A stretch of DNA of 33,984 nucleotides from Kofleriaceae bacterium (GTDB taxonomy: Bacteria; Myxococcota_A; Polyangia; Haliangiales; Haliangiaceae), in NCBI GenBank assembly GCA_018058095.1, contig JAGPCO010000081.1, positions 1 to 33,984 of the forward strand. The letters run 5' to 3'. The translations under genes and the position numbers were made by a program. The notes beneath the pieces were generated by a model, which had not been told where the DNA came from, did not search any database, and saw only the letters and a program-made list of their open reading frames with translations. This document shows, piece by piece, positions 1 through 13,680 of the stretch (positions are counted from its first letter, which is position 1; every line of letters starts with the position of its first letter).

Positions 1-2
1 GC

Positions 3-389
3 GGCTGGAACAAGGCCTTCGGCCGCCGTGGCCGGGTCTTCGCCGACCGCTACCACGCCCGCCCGGTCACCTCACCGACGCAGATGCGCAACACCCTGCG
101 CTACGTCCTGTTCAACCACGTGAGTCATTCCATCCGGGATTGGCAGGCGAATCGCGGCCAGCTACGCCAGCGCCTGCGCTTCTTCGAGCCCGACCGCTGG
201 TCGTCGGGTCGATGGCACCCGACGAAGTCGGGTGTCTGGGTCATCGACGGGTCGCCGCCTCCCGCGGGCTCCCCGTTGAGCGCTCCGAAGACCTGGCTCG
301 CGCGCGAGGGCTGGCTCCGCGCCGGCGGGCCGATCGACCCGGCCGAGCTGCTGGACCGCCGCCCTCCACGTCCTCCACGCGCGCGATGA
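3..389 (+). CDS. Y1-type (REP-associated) transposase, 5' end outside window
   Basis: The frame is open from the window edge (base 3) to TGA at 387-389, so only about 128 C-terminal residues are visible. The segment has the hallmark order of IS200-like/REP-associated tyrosine transposases: GRVFADRYHAR, then a helix with RYVLFNH that resembles the family's tyrosine helix (YVxxN), then the downstream DRWSSG and TWLAREGW segments common in myxobacterial copies. The His-hydrophobic-His metal motif would lie upstream of the window and cannot be checked. Such enzymes nick and rejoin single-stranded DNA at hairpins. A hairpin palindrome lies 20 bases downstream (409-460), which fits a transposase with its cognate REP element. 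Whether it is active is unknown. Confidence 0.72.
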   Translation, partial: GWNKAFGRRGRVFADRYHARPVTSPTQMRNTLRYVLFNHVSHSIRDWQANRGQLRQRLRFFEPDRWSSGRWHPTKSGVWVIDGSPPPAGSPLSAPKTWLAREGWLRAGGPIDPAELLDRRPPRPPRAR

Positions 390-408
390 CGGTGCCCCGC
401 CGCGATGA

Positions 409-453
409 GGCCTGAGCGAGTGGCAGGATGCTTCGTCAGCATCCTGCTGGGCC

Positions 454-460
<7 letters not shown>
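409..460. repeat. REP-like nested palindrome next to transposase
   Basis: The inner arms GCAGGATGCT (423-432) and AGCATCCTGC (438-447) pair perfectly around a 5-base loop. Outer arms GGCCTGA (409-415) and TCAGGCC (454-460) add a second stem. The same inner arm recurs at 19991-20015, about 19.5 kb away, so it is a dispersed element. The outer right arm includes the stop codon (454-456) of the neighbouring minus-strand gene. Confidence 0.7.
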
Positions 461-1452
<992 letters not shown>

Positions 1453-1458
1453 GGCCGG

Positions 1459-1464
1459 ACTCTA
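1459..1464 (-). promoter_or_regulatory. -10-like box TAGAGT, leaderless ldcA
   Basis: TAGAGT on the minus strand is followed by six bases (CCGGCC) and the GTG start at 1452. The expected transcription start falls on the start codon. No convincing -35 is seen. Confidence 0.5.
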
Positions 1465-1483
1465 CACGGCCGGCCGCTGGACC

Positions 1484-1525
1484 GAAAAAGACAAAGGCGC
1501 TACCTCGGGGGGACGAGGTAGCGCC
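1484..1525 (-). terminator. Rho-independent terminator, minus strand
   Basis: Arms at 1496-1507 and 1514-1525 form a perfect 12-bp stem (GGCGCTACCTCG with its complement) around a 6-base loop. Read on the minus strand the stem is followed by TTTGTCTTTTT (about 1495-1485), a classic U-tract. On the plus strand no T-run follows. It therefore ends a minus-strand transcript that begins somewhere in 1526-1900, where no convincing protein gene exists. Confidence 0.75.
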
Positions 1526-1780
1526 GGGCGCAGATCGCGACAGAGTACTTATTGCCTCAAGTAACGCGTAGTGATGAGGGGGAGGGGACTACGCGTCACC
1601 AAGTCGAAACGTTCTCCTGCCGTGTCGCGCGTGGGATCCTTTCGTGGGGGCAACCGGTGCGGCTCGGGGCTCATTCCTGTGGATGCGCCGAGGGGGGCGA
1701 TGGTTGCGGGCTGGTTCTGACCAGAAACAGAGCAAGCGTCGGGCCAGCTCAGGACGCCCAGATCGTTTGCGCGCCTTCGC
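1485..1780 (-). ncRNA. Candidate C-rich small regulatory RNA
   Basis: This is the only gap over 300 bases (1453-1910). Its composition and codon pattern are unlike the flanking genes, yet it ends in a strong minus-strand terminator, so something untranslated is probably transcribed. On the minus strand there is a 9-bp hairpin (1564-1572 with 1588-1596) whose 15-base loop is CCCCTCCCCCTCATC. The terminator loop is TCCCCC, and further C-tracts occur at about 1645-1651 and 1690-1699. Exposed C-rich loops are typical of small RNAs that pair with Shine-Dalgarno sequences. The 5' end is not defined; TAACTC at 1787-1782 is one weak -10 candidate. A short open frame (1839-1549) does not look coding. 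Confidence 0.4.
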
Positions 1781-1898
1781 GGAGTTACGAGGCGGGACCG
1801 TGTCCAGGTGGCTACTGGTGTTGCCAGATTTGCCGACAACTCGTGGATTCTCTGGCTGGTCGGCTCGCCAGGTTGGCACCGAGGGTGGGGCCCTGAGG

Positions 1899-1904
1899 TA
1901 AAAG
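1899..1904 (+). promoter_or_regulatory. -10-like box TAAAAG before ruvX
   Basis: TAAAAG is followed by six bases and GTG at 1911. The last base deviates from TAnnnT. A GAGG at 1895-1898 is 12 bases from the start, too far for a good Shine-Dalgarno site. Confidence 0.35.
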
Positions 1905-1910
1905 CCTGGG

Positions 1911-2333
1911 GTGCGCGCCCTCGGGTTGGACATCGGCAGCAAGACCATCGGCAAGGCGGTGACCGACGAGGTGGGGATCGCGGCCCACCCGGTCGGCGTC
2001 TGGCAGCGCCGCGGCCTGAGCGCCGACGTCGCCCACGTGCTGGCCGAGGTCGATCGCCTCGAGGCCGCCTGCGTGGTGGTCGGGATGCCGTTCGAGCTGT
2101 CGGGCCGGGAGGGGGTGGCGGCGCGCCGGGTCCGCCTGCTGCTGGGCGCGCTGCGGCAGGCCCGGCCGGCGCTGGTGATCCACGAGCAGGACGAGCGGTT
2201 CTCGACCGCCGAGGCCGAGCGCGTGCTCATCGCCGGGGACGTGTCGCGGGCCCGGCGCAAGGCGGTCATCGACCAGCAGGCGGCGGCGATCATCCTGCAG
2301 TCGTGGCTCGACGCGGCCCGGCCGCCGTCGTAA
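1911..2333 (+). CDS. ruvX: RuvX/YqgF Holliday-junction resolvase-like nuclease
   Basis: At 140 residues it has the normal RuvX length and an RNase H-like fold signature: LDIGSKTIG with acidic Asp7, VVGMPFELSGREG (56-68), the QDERFST block (93-99) and IDQQAAAIIL with Asp121. Family members act on Holliday junctions or process 16S rRNA 3' ends. The start is GTG, with a TAAAAG box six bases upstream. The TAA stop at 2331-2333 runs directly into the Shine-Dalgarno site of mltG, 11 bases before its ATG, so the two are co-transcribed. RuvX followed by MltG is a frequent bacterial pairing. Confidence 0.92.
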   Translation: MRALGLDIGSKTIGKAVTDEVGIAAHPVGVWQRRGLSADVAHVLAEVDRLEAACVVVGMPFELSGREGVAARRVRLLLGALRQARPALVIHEQDERFSTAEAERVLIAGDVSRARRKAVIDQQAAAIILQSWLDAARPPS

Positions 2334-2338
2334 AGGAG
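2333..2338 (+). promoter_or_regulatory. Shine-Dalgarno AAGGAG of mltG
   Basis: AAGGAG lies six bases before ATG 2345 and overlaps the last base of the ruvX stop codon. It is the clearest canonical ribosome site in this part of the window and fixes the mltG start. Confidence 0.8.
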
Positions 2339-2344
2339 ACGTAG

Positions 2345-3484
2345 ATGGCCAGCCGTTCGTTCCGGATCGCTGCGGGCGTGGTGCTGGCGACCCTGATCGT
2401 CCTCGCCGCCGCCGGGCTCTACGTGCGCGGCGTCGCGCTCGACTACCCCGACACGGCGCAGCCGGGGGCGGGCAAGGTCGTCGAGGTCGAGATCAAGCCA
2501 GGCATGAAGTTCGCGGCGGTGCTGGCCGAGCTCGGGCGCGCCAAGGTGGTGGCCCGGCCGCGCTGGTTCAAGTGGTACGCGATGTGGCGCGGCGCCACCA
2601 GCAAGGTCAAGCCTGGGCGGTACGCCCTGCGCGACGATCTGACGCCCAAGGTGCTGCTCGACACCCTGATGAAGGGGGTCAAGGACGAGACCACCAGCGT
2701 GACCCTGGTGCCGGGCAACAACATGCTCGAGTACTTCGCCGCGCTCGAGCGGGCCCGGGTCGCGCCGGCGCGGGGGTTGCTCGCGCTGGCGCGTGACGCC
2801 GAGTTCCTGGCCGCGCACGGCCTGGCCGGCGACAGCGTCGAGGGCGCGCTGTTCCCCGACACCTACGAGTTCCGCGTCGGCGAGCAGCCGGCCCGCGTGC
2901 TCGAGCGGCTGATCGAGCGCCACCGCGCGGTGTGGAACCAGATCGCCAGCGCCAACGGCAAGTCGCTGGCCCGGCTCAAGGAGCGGCTCGGCTGGTCCGA
3001 TCGCGACGTCCTCATCCTCGCCTCCATCGTCGAGAAGGAGGCGGTCAGCCAGGGCGAGCGCCCGCGTATCGCCCAGGTCTTCATCAACCGGCTGACCTCG
3101 CCCGACTTCAACCCCAAGCGGCTCGAGACCGACCCGACCATCCGCTACGGCTGCACCGTGCCCGAGGTGCGCTCGGCCGGCTGCAAGGCGTGGGAGCCCG
3201 ACGGCATCTTCGAGCGCATGATCGCCGGGCAACCGTACGGCAGCAATCGGCTGCGGCGGGCCCAGCTCGACGACGCCGACAACCCGTACAACACCTACCA
3301 GCACGCCGGCCTGCCGCCCGGGCCCATCAGCAACCCGAGCCGGGCCTCGCTCGAGGCGGCGATGAAGCCCGACGGCTCGAACTACTTCTACTTCGTCGCC
3401 CGCAGCGCGACCGAGCACACCTTCTCGCGCACGCTGGCCGACCACCGCAAGGCGGTCGAGGCTTACGTCAAGAGCCAGCCGTAG
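2345..3484 (+). CDS. mltG: Endolytic murein transglycosylase MltG
   Basis: The 379-residue protein has one N-terminal membrane helix (about 6-26) and a periplasmic YceG/MltG domain. It cleaves nascent glycan strands near the membrane and is thought to set strand length. Catalytic Glu230 is in ASIVEKEA. Other family blocks follow in order: PGRYAL (90-95), GALFPDTYEF (167-176), VFINRL (245-250), LETDPTIRYG (260-269), PYNTYQHAGLPPGPISNPS (314-332) and YFYFVA (347-352). A short insert (EVRSAGCKAWEPDG) between the LETDPTIRY block and the NPYNTY block is typical of deltaproteobacterial copies. An ideal AAGGAG at 2333-2338 supports the start. It is downstream of ruvX in the same transcript. Confidence 0.95.
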   Translation: MASRSFRIAAGVVLATLIVLAAAGLYVRGVALDYPDTAQPGAGKVVEVEIKPGMKFAAVLAELGRAKVVARPRWFKWYAMWRGATSKVKPGRYALRDDLTPKVLLDTLMKGVKDETTSVTLVPGNNMLEYFAALERARVAPARGLLALARDAEFLAAHGLAGDSVEGALFPDTYEFRVGEQPARVLERLIERHRAVWNQIASANGKSLARLKERLGWSDRDVLILASIVEKEAVSQGERPRIAQVFINRLTSPDFNPKRLETDPTIRYGCTVPEVRSAGCKAWEPDGIFERMIAGQPYGSNRLRRAQLDDADNPYNTYQHAGLPPGPISNPSRASLEAAMKPDGSNYFYFVARSATEHTFSRTLADHRKAVEAYVKSQP

Positions 3485-3504
3485 CTGCTCGCAGGGCGCT
3501 GACA

Positions 3505-3549
3505 AACGCCCCGTGCCCGTGCCCGTGCCCGTGCCCGAATCTGGGCGTT
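3505..3549. repeat. CCGTGC hexamer array flanked by inverted arms
   Basis: Four perfect CCGTGC units (3511-3534) plus a partial unit lie between AACGCCC (3505-3511) and its complement GGGCGTT (3543-3549). The complementary array occurs at 3664-3699. Confidence 0.8.
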
Positions 3550-3663
3550 CAGGCTCCGGCCAGACCAGCCAGCGTGCGACGACTCGCGGGTTGCCAGGAC
3601 GGTGGCGGCGACGACGACGGCCTTGCGGCGGTCGAGGAGGTCGAGGATCGCCGCCCGAGCGAT

Positions 3664-3699
3664 CGGGCACGGGCACGGGCACGGGCACGGGCACGGGCG
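3664..3699. repeat. CGGGCA hexamer array, inverted partner
   Basis: Five CGGGCA units are followed by CGGGCG. This is the reverse complement of the array at 3511-3537, so the two could pair into a long stem enclosing about 125 bases (3538-3663). No gene was recognised in that enclosed segment. Confidence 0.8.
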
Positions 3700-3700
3700 C

Positions 3701-3727
3701 GAGGAACGCCGCTGCGCGGCGTTCCTC
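3701..3727. terminator. Hairpin between convergent genes
   Basis: GAGGAACGCCGC (3701-3712) pairs perfectly with 3716-3727 around a 3-base loop. It sits between the ends of mltG (3484) and the minus-strand lipoprotein gene (3735). There is no T-run on either side, so termination is inferred from position only. Confidence 0.5.
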
Positions 3728-3734
3728 TGCCCTG

Positions 3735-4466
3735 CTAGGCCCCGGTCGGCATGACGACGAGATCGATGCGGTTACGGATGCGCACGCGCACGGTCGAGCC
3801 GGCGACGGCGCCGGCCGGGACGACGACGTCGAACCGGCGCAGCTCGAGCTCCTCGGTCTCGGTCTGGTCGGGCTTGGACTTGAGCGCCCCGGCCGGCAGC
3901 GAGTAGGTGCCGCTGTCGGGGATGGTGACCGGATCGGTCTCCTTGGTCTCGATGGTCGCGCTGTCGGCTGGCTCGTCCGACGACCACGCCACCACCAGCG
4001 GCATGGTCGCGTCGACCGTGGCCCCGGGCGTGGGCGAGGTGATCGTGTGCAGGTCCGGTCCATCGACGACGACGCCGTCGATGGTGTCGGTGCCCGACTC
4101 GACGTCGACCTGGTAGGCCTCGTGGTAGCCGTTCTGCTGCCCGACCCAGCGCCCGTTGTCGCGCGCCGGGTCGTACACCAGGTCGACCGAGCCGCCGAGG
4201 GAGGTGATCGTCACCGTGCCAGCGGTGACCGCGGCGCCGGCCTTGGTCAGGCGGACGCTGAAGCTGGTGGTGTACTGCGAGGGATCGGTGCTGTTGCTGA
4301 CGATCGCCTCGGCGTTGAGGTCCGCATCGATGGACAGGGTCTGGGTCCCGCCGCCGACGTCGTCACCGACGCCCGGGGACAGCGGCCCGCCGCCGTCCCC
4401 GCCGCACGCCGCCAGGGCCACACAAAGGCTGGTCGCGAGGAGTCCAGAACAGGTGCTTCGCTGCAT
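3735..4466 (-). CDS. Putative lipoprotein, unknown function
   Basis: The 243-residue protein begins with a type II signal peptide and lipobox LAAC (Cys21), followed by CGGDGGG, so it should be a lipid-anchored envelope protein. ATG 4466 is chosen because GGAGG precedes it at good spacing and the signal peptide starts there; the frame stays open upstream to 4562. The mature part is beta-rich, with a block of the form TSPTPGATVDATMPLVVAWS (about 147-166) that resembles Ig/fibronectin-like lipoprotein domains. No enzymatic motif is visible. It is divergent from the TIGR02147 gene and shares a relatively AT-rich 170-bp intergenic region with it. I do not recognise the family. Confidence 0.8.
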   Translation of the reverse strand: MQRSTCSGLLATSLCVALAACGGDGGGPLSPGVGDDVGGGTQTLSIDADLNAEAIVSNSTDPSQYTTSFSVRLTKAGAAVTAGTVTITSLGGSVDLVYDPARDNGRWVGQQNGYHEAYQVDVESGTDTIDGVVVDGPDLHTITSPTPGATVDATMPLVVAWSSDEPADSATIETKETDPVTIPDSGTYSLPAGALKSKPDQTETEELELRRFDVVVPAGAVAGSTVRVRIRNRIDLVVMPTGA

Positions 4467-4635
4467 GTCGCCTCCGTATTCTTCGAGCATAGGCTCTGTT
4501 GCCAACCATACGCCGATCCGGTGCAGAATAGCAAGCAAAACCAATATATTACACGAACACACAGGTATTCTGTCAGTGTACGGATTTGTGACAGATGGGC
4601 TGCCCAGCCCGACCTGGGTCGCCTATCCTGGCGGG
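4467..4635. promoter_or_regulatory. Divergent, AT-rich intergenic promoter region
   Basis: Bases about 4480-4600 are clearly richer in A/T than anything around them (for example AATATATTACACG at 4539-4555). The region separates the minus-strand lipoprotein (start 4466) from the plus-strand regulator (start 4636). It probably holds both promoters; only the TATCCT box at 4624 is assigned with any confidence. Confidence 0.45.
4624..4629 (+). promoter_or_regulatory. -10-like box TATCCT, leaderless start
   Basis: TATCCT is followed by six bases and GTG 4636, the start that also fits the protein family. No Shine-Dalgarno site is present. Confidence 0.5.
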
Positions 4636-5535
4636 GTGCCGCGGGCCCTGGCCATCGACGTCTTCTCGTACCTGAGCTACCGCGCGTTCCTGCGTGATGC
4701 GTACGTCAACCTCAAGCAGAACCAGCGCGGCTTCTCGTTCCGCTGGTTCTCGCGCAAGGCCGGGCTGTCGTCGCCCAACTTCCTCAAGCTGGTGATGGAC
4801 GGCAAGCGCAACCTGTCGTCGCGCGGCGCCCAGGCCTTCGCCACCGCGCTCGGCCTGAGCGGGCGCGAGGCGTCGTTCTTCTACGAGCTGGTCGACTTCG
4901 AGCAAGCCGACACCGCGGCCGACAAGAACCGGGCCTGGGACCGGCTGTCGTCCTACCAGGGGCACCGCCGGGTCCGCGCGCTCGAGCGGCACCAGTTCGA
5001 CTACCTGTCGCGCTGGTGGAACCCCGCCATCCGCGAGCTGGTCGCGTTGCCGACGTTCCGCGACGACCCGGAGTGGATCGCGCAGCAGCTGCGGCCGGCG
5101 ATCACCGCGGCCCAGGCCGCGTCGGCGCTCGAGCTCTTGCTCGGCCTCGGCTTCGTCGTGCGCGGCGAGGACGGCCGGCTGGCGCAGAGCGAGCCGCTGC
5201 TGTCGACCGGCCCCGAGGTGCGGTCGCTCGCGGTCGGCAACTTCCACCGGCAGATGATGCAGCGCGCGGCCGAGGCCATCGAGCTGGTCGATCGGAGCGA
5301 GCGCGAGATCTCGGGCCTGACGGTGGCGCTGTCGCACACGACCTTCCAGCTGTTCAAGGACAAGATCCACGCCCTGCGCAGCGAGCTGCTCGAGCTGTCG
5401 GGGCGCGAGACCGCGCCCGATCGGGTGATCCAGGTCAACTTCCAGCTCTTCCCGCTGGCGGTCGTGAACGAACCCGCCGCCGGCGACGACCCACCTTCCG
5501 GCCCCCGCCGGCCGCGGCCCAAGGAGCAGCCATGA
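4636..5535 (+). CDS. TIGR02147 family (DUF4423) predicted regulator
   Basis: The frame is open from far upstream, but the family homology begins at about residue 4 after GTG 4636, giving 299 residues, the usual length. Recognisable blocks are DVFSYLSYRAFLRDAY, FSFRWFSRKAGLSSPNFLKLV, DGKRNLS, ALGLSGREASFFYELVDFEQA and a WWNPAIRELVAL segment. The SSPNFLKLVMDGKRNLS part resembles a helix-turn-helix, so DNA binding is plausible; this is an inference as the family has no well established function. GTG starts further upstream are possible. The TGA stop overlaps the ATG of the next lipoprotein gene (ATGA), implying translational coupling. A TATCCT box lies six bases before the chosen start. Confidence 0.85.
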   Translation: MPRALAIDVFSYLSYRAFLRDAYVNLKQNQRGFSFRWFSRKAGLSSPNFLKLVMDGKRNLSSRGAQAFATALGLSGREASFFYELVDFEQADTAADKNRAWDRLSSYQGHRRVRALERHQFDYLSRWWNPAIRELVALPTFRDDPEWIAQQLRPAITAAQAASALELLLGLGFVVRGEDGRLAQSEPLLSTGPEVRSLAVGNFHRQMMQRAAEAIELVDRSEREISGLTVALSHTTFQLFKDKIHALRSELLELSGRETAPDRVIQVNFQLFPLAVVNEPAAGDDPPSGPRRPRPKEQP

Positions 5536-6308
5536 CCCCCTCGACCTCGCCTCGTGTCCGCGCCTGTCGCCTGGTCGCCGTCGGCGTGCTGGCCGGCGCC
5601 AGCGCACCCGGCTGCAGCGGCGGCACCGACGTCGGCAACCCGGTCGACCTCGGCGTCACCGGCTATCGCACCACGTCGGCCGCGGCGCCGCGCGCCAATG
5701 GCCTGGTCGAGATCGACGCGGCCTGGGTCGTGCTGAGCCGGCTCGACTTCCAGCCCGAGGGCACGTGCGGCCTCGAGGAGAGCGACGTCGAGGTCCCGGT
5801 CCAGGTCGCCGTCGACCTGCTCGCTCCGGTGGTGCCGGCGCCGCTGCAGGGCCTGCCCATCGGCGGGATGCGGTTCTGCCGGATGCGGCTGCGCTGGGAC
5901 GCCCCGGACGCGGCGCCGGCTGGCGCGCCGCCGGACGTGGCCGGGGCGGCGATCCACCTCGCCGGCAGCCGGGCCGACGGCACCCGCTTCGTGATCCGGT
6001 CCGAGCGCGGCGACCGGCTCGAGCTGCGCGCGCGCGCCGGCACCTTCGCCATCGACGAAGGGGCGCGGCGGCTGTTCCTGGGCGTCGACCTGATGGCCTG
6101 GCTCAGCGGGGTCGATCTCGACGCCGCGGTGGTCGGCGGCGACGGCGTGATCCGCGTCGAGCCCGGCAGCAACGACGGCCTGCTCGACGTGGTCGAGGAC
6201 AACATCGACGACGGGGCCAAGCTGTACCTCGACGGCGACGACGACGGCAGCCTCGACGACGGCGAGCGCGAGGACGCCGACGCGCTGGCCGACGGCGTCA
6301 GCCTCTGA
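5532..6308 (+). CDS. Putative lipoprotein coupled to TIGR02147 gene
   Basis: The 258-residue protein has a signal peptide ending in APGC (Cys28), followed by [12 protein letters not shown] recall similar [10 protein letters not shown] starts in lipoproteins near TIGR02147 genes elsewhere, but cannot verify that here. AAGGAGC at 5521-5527 and the ATGA overlap with the upstream stop fix the start. The body is beta-rich; near the C-terminus there is an acidic run with [15 protein letters not shown] that looks like a calcium-binding loop. No catalytic motif is seen. The coupling suggests that the upstream protein controls or is controlled with this envelope protein; its function is unknown. Confidence 0.82.
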   Translation: MTPSTSPRVRACRLVAVGVLAGASAPGCSGGTDVGNPVDLGVTGYRTTSAAAPRANGLVEIDAAWVVLSRLDFQPEGTCGLEESDVEVPVQVAVDLLAPVVPAPLQGLPIGGMRFCRMRLRWDAPDAAPAGAPPDVAGAAIHLAGSRADGTRFVIRSERGDRLELRARAGTFAIDEGARRLFLGVDLMAWLSGVDLDAAVVGGDGVIRVEPGSNDGLLDVVEDNIDDGAKLYLDGDDDGSLDDGEREDADALADGVSL

Positions 6309-6393
6309 CCGGCGGCGCGGCACGCCCGGAGCGGCCCGGGGCCCGTCCCGTATTGCGCCTCGCCGCGCCGGCTTGCCGCCGCGGGGGCCGTGG

Positions 6394-6399
6394 TACCCT
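6394..6399 (+). promoter_or_regulatory. -10-like box TACCCT, leaderless prkA
   Basis: TACCCT, six bases, then ATG 6406. No Shine-Dalgarno site precedes the start. This would be the promoter of the whole prkA operon. A TTGCCG at 6373 is 15 bases upstream, a poor -35. Confidence 0.5.
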
Positions 6400-6405
6400 G
6401 CGGGC

Positions 6406-8447
<2,042 letters not shown>

Positions 8448-8448
<1 letters not shown>

Positions 8449-8663
8449 TGGACCCGCAGGGAGTCGGTCCGGTCACGATCGAGCTCAACCGCACCCTGGC
8501 CGAGCTGCTGGCCCGGCTGTGCCTCGAGCTCGAGACCGACGACTACGCCGGCGTCATGTCGCGTGCGCTCGGGTTGCTCGACCTGGTGGCCCGGACCAAG
8601 CGGCAAGGCGGCCGGCTGTGCTTCGTCAACGAGCGCGGCGAGAGCGCGGACGTGGTGCTGTGA
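8448..8663 (+). CDS. 71-aa RHH-like small protein in prkA operon
   Basis: This small gene is wedged between prkA and yhbH: its ATG overlaps the prkA stop (TGATG) and its TGA stop is 10 bases before the yhbH GTG. The protein has an N-terminal beta-like segment (PVTIELNRT), two predicted helices (about 17-50) and a C-terminal [12 protein letters not shown] beta hairpin (54-65). That pattern resembles ribbon-helix-helix proteins of antitoxin/CopG type, which bind DNA as dimers. RHH assignment is by pattern only. It is not part of the classical Bacillus or E. coli prkA operons as I know them, so it may be a lineage-specific regulator of this operon. Confidence 0.7.
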
Positions 8664-8668
8664 GGAGG
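8662..8668 (+). promoter_or_regulatory. Shine-Dalgarno GAGGAGG of yhbH
   Basis: GAGGAGG overlaps the upstream stop codon and lies five bases before GTG 8674, deciding that start within a longer open frame. Confidence 0.75.
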
Positions 8669-8673
8669 TCGAC

Positions 8674-11282
<2,609 letters not shown>

Positions 11283-11284
11283 CG

Positions 11285-12144
11285 GTGCGGATGTCGGTGT
11301 GGTCAGCGACCGACCCCGGGCGGCGGCGGGAGCGCAACGAGGACGCGCTCCTGGTCGAGCCCGGGCTGGGCCTGGTCGCCGTCGCCGACGGCATGGGTGG
11401 CCATCAGGGCGGCGCGATCGCCAGCCGGCTCGCTCTCGACGTGCTGGCGCGGCGCATCCGCACCCCGCTCGAGAAGCGCGGCGCCTCCTTCGCGGACGGC
11501 GACACCGATCCGGCGGTGGCGACGCTGTCGGCCGCGGCGGCGCGGGTGACCGAGCCGATGGAGGCCGTCGATCCGATGCTGGACGGACCGGCCGCGGCGG
11601 CGGCGGCGATCCCATCGACCCTGCGGCTGCTCCGGACCGCGGCGGCCGACGCCGGCGCGGCGGTGTACCAGGCCTCGCTCGGTGACCCCACGCTCAGTGG
11701 CATGGGCACCACCCTGACCGCGGCCCTGTACGACGGCGACAAGCTGCACCTGATCCACGCCGGCGACAGCCGGTGCTACCTGTTCCGCGACGGCGCCCTG
11801 CGCCAGCTGACCGACGACCACACCTGGATCGCCGAGCAGGTCCGGACTGGCGCCATGACCGAGGCCGAGGCCAAGGAGTCGCGCTTTCGCCACGTCATCA
11901 CCCGCTCGATCGGGTTCGAGCGGCAGATCGACGTCGACACCCGGAGCCTGGTGGTCGAGCCGGGTGACTGCCTGGTCCTGTGCAGCGATGGCATGTCGAA
12001 CTACATCGATGGCCTCGAGCTCGAGCGCCTGGTCGCCACCACCTGGTACCGCAAGCTGCCGCAGCTCCTCGTCGATGCGGCCAACCAGCGCGGGGGGGAT
12101 GACAACATCACCGTCGTGGTCGCGCTGTTCTCGAACCACGTGCC

Positions 12145-12148
<4 letters not shown>
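11285..12148 (+). CDS. PP2C-type Ser/Thr protein phosphatase
   Basis: The 287-residue protein carries the PP2C metal-binding motifs: RERNEDALL (15-23), [11 protein letters not shown] (33-43), [32 protein letters not shown] and [11 protein letters not shown] near the C-terminus. PP2C enzymes remove phosphate from Ser/Thr using two metal ions. The GTG at 11285 gives the shortest gap to spoVR (2 bases); ATG 11291, two codons later, is an alternative. The stop overlaps the ATG of the next phosphatase gene (ATGA). Position in the operon suggests it counteracts PrkA, which is an inference. A region between the DGMGG and GMGTT motifs is longer than in minimal PP2C proteins. Confidence 0.92.
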
Positions 12149-13230
<1,082 letters not shown>

Positions 13231-13321
13231 CCCTGCGACGGGGCCGTCACAGGGGACCGGCGGCACTCCCGGGGCCCCAGGTCGGCGGCCCCCCGGGTTG
13301 ACCGCCGGCGCGGCGATGCCT

Positions 13322-13327
13322 TATCAC
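13322..13327 (+). promoter_or_regulatory. -10-like box TATCAC before DUF4177 gene
   Basis: TATCAC, six bases, then ATG 13334. The last base deviates from TAnnnT. Confidence 0.35.
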
Positions 13328-13333
13328 CAGGGC

Positions 13334-13528
13334 ATGGCGAAGAGCATCGAGTACAAGACGCTGGTGATGAGCTGGGGCCACGGCGACAACGGCGAGGCCA
13401 TCGAGAAGGAGCTCAACCGGCTCGGCAAGAAGGGCTGGGACCTGGTCGGCGTCACCCGCGACGAGAGCCCGCAGGACGACCACGACGAGGAGGTCGTCCT
13501 GTTCGTGTTCAAGCGCAGCGGCAAGTGA
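13334..13528 (+). CDS. Small DUF4177-like protein
   Basis: The 64-residue protein has the DUF4177 pattern: an N-terminal strand (IEYKTLVMSW), a helix ending in LNRLGKKGWDLVGV, and a C-terminal strand VVLFVFKRSG. Members are small cytoplasmic proteins of unknown function. ATG 13334 is preferred over upstream in-frame codons because the homology begins right there and a TATCAC box lies six bases before it. It stands alone, 103 bases after the phosphatase operon and convergent with the outer membrane protein gene ending at 13681. The 152 bases after it show no clear feature. Confidence 0.75.
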   Translation: MAKSIEYKTLVMSWGHGDNGEAIEKELNRLGKKGWDLVGVTRDESPQDDHDEEVVLFVFKRSGK

Positions 13529-13680
13529 CCCAGGCCCCGGGCCCGACCGGCGCGGCCTGAACCGCCTGCGGCGGCGGCCCGCACCGCGCGCCGGGCGCCG
13601 CCGTTCCCATCGACGCTCGGCACGTCGTCGAGGCAACGCGCGCCGCCGCTGATCCGGCGGCGTGCTGGCGCGTGTGCTGG

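Noticed and set aside
1549-1839. 96-codon open frame in the 1453-1910 gap, minus strand
   Set aside because: Codon pattern is not typical of this genome, it has no homology that I recognise and its stop lies in the hairpin region; a non-coding RNA explains the terminator better.
3505-3699. Possible CRISPR array
   Set aside because: The repeats are 6-bp head-to-tail units without spacers.
1589-4063. Very long open frame on the minus strand
   Set aside because: It runs antisense through ruvX and mltG and reads as Arg/Pro/Gly-rich nonsense; it is open only because stop codons are rare in high-GC DNA.
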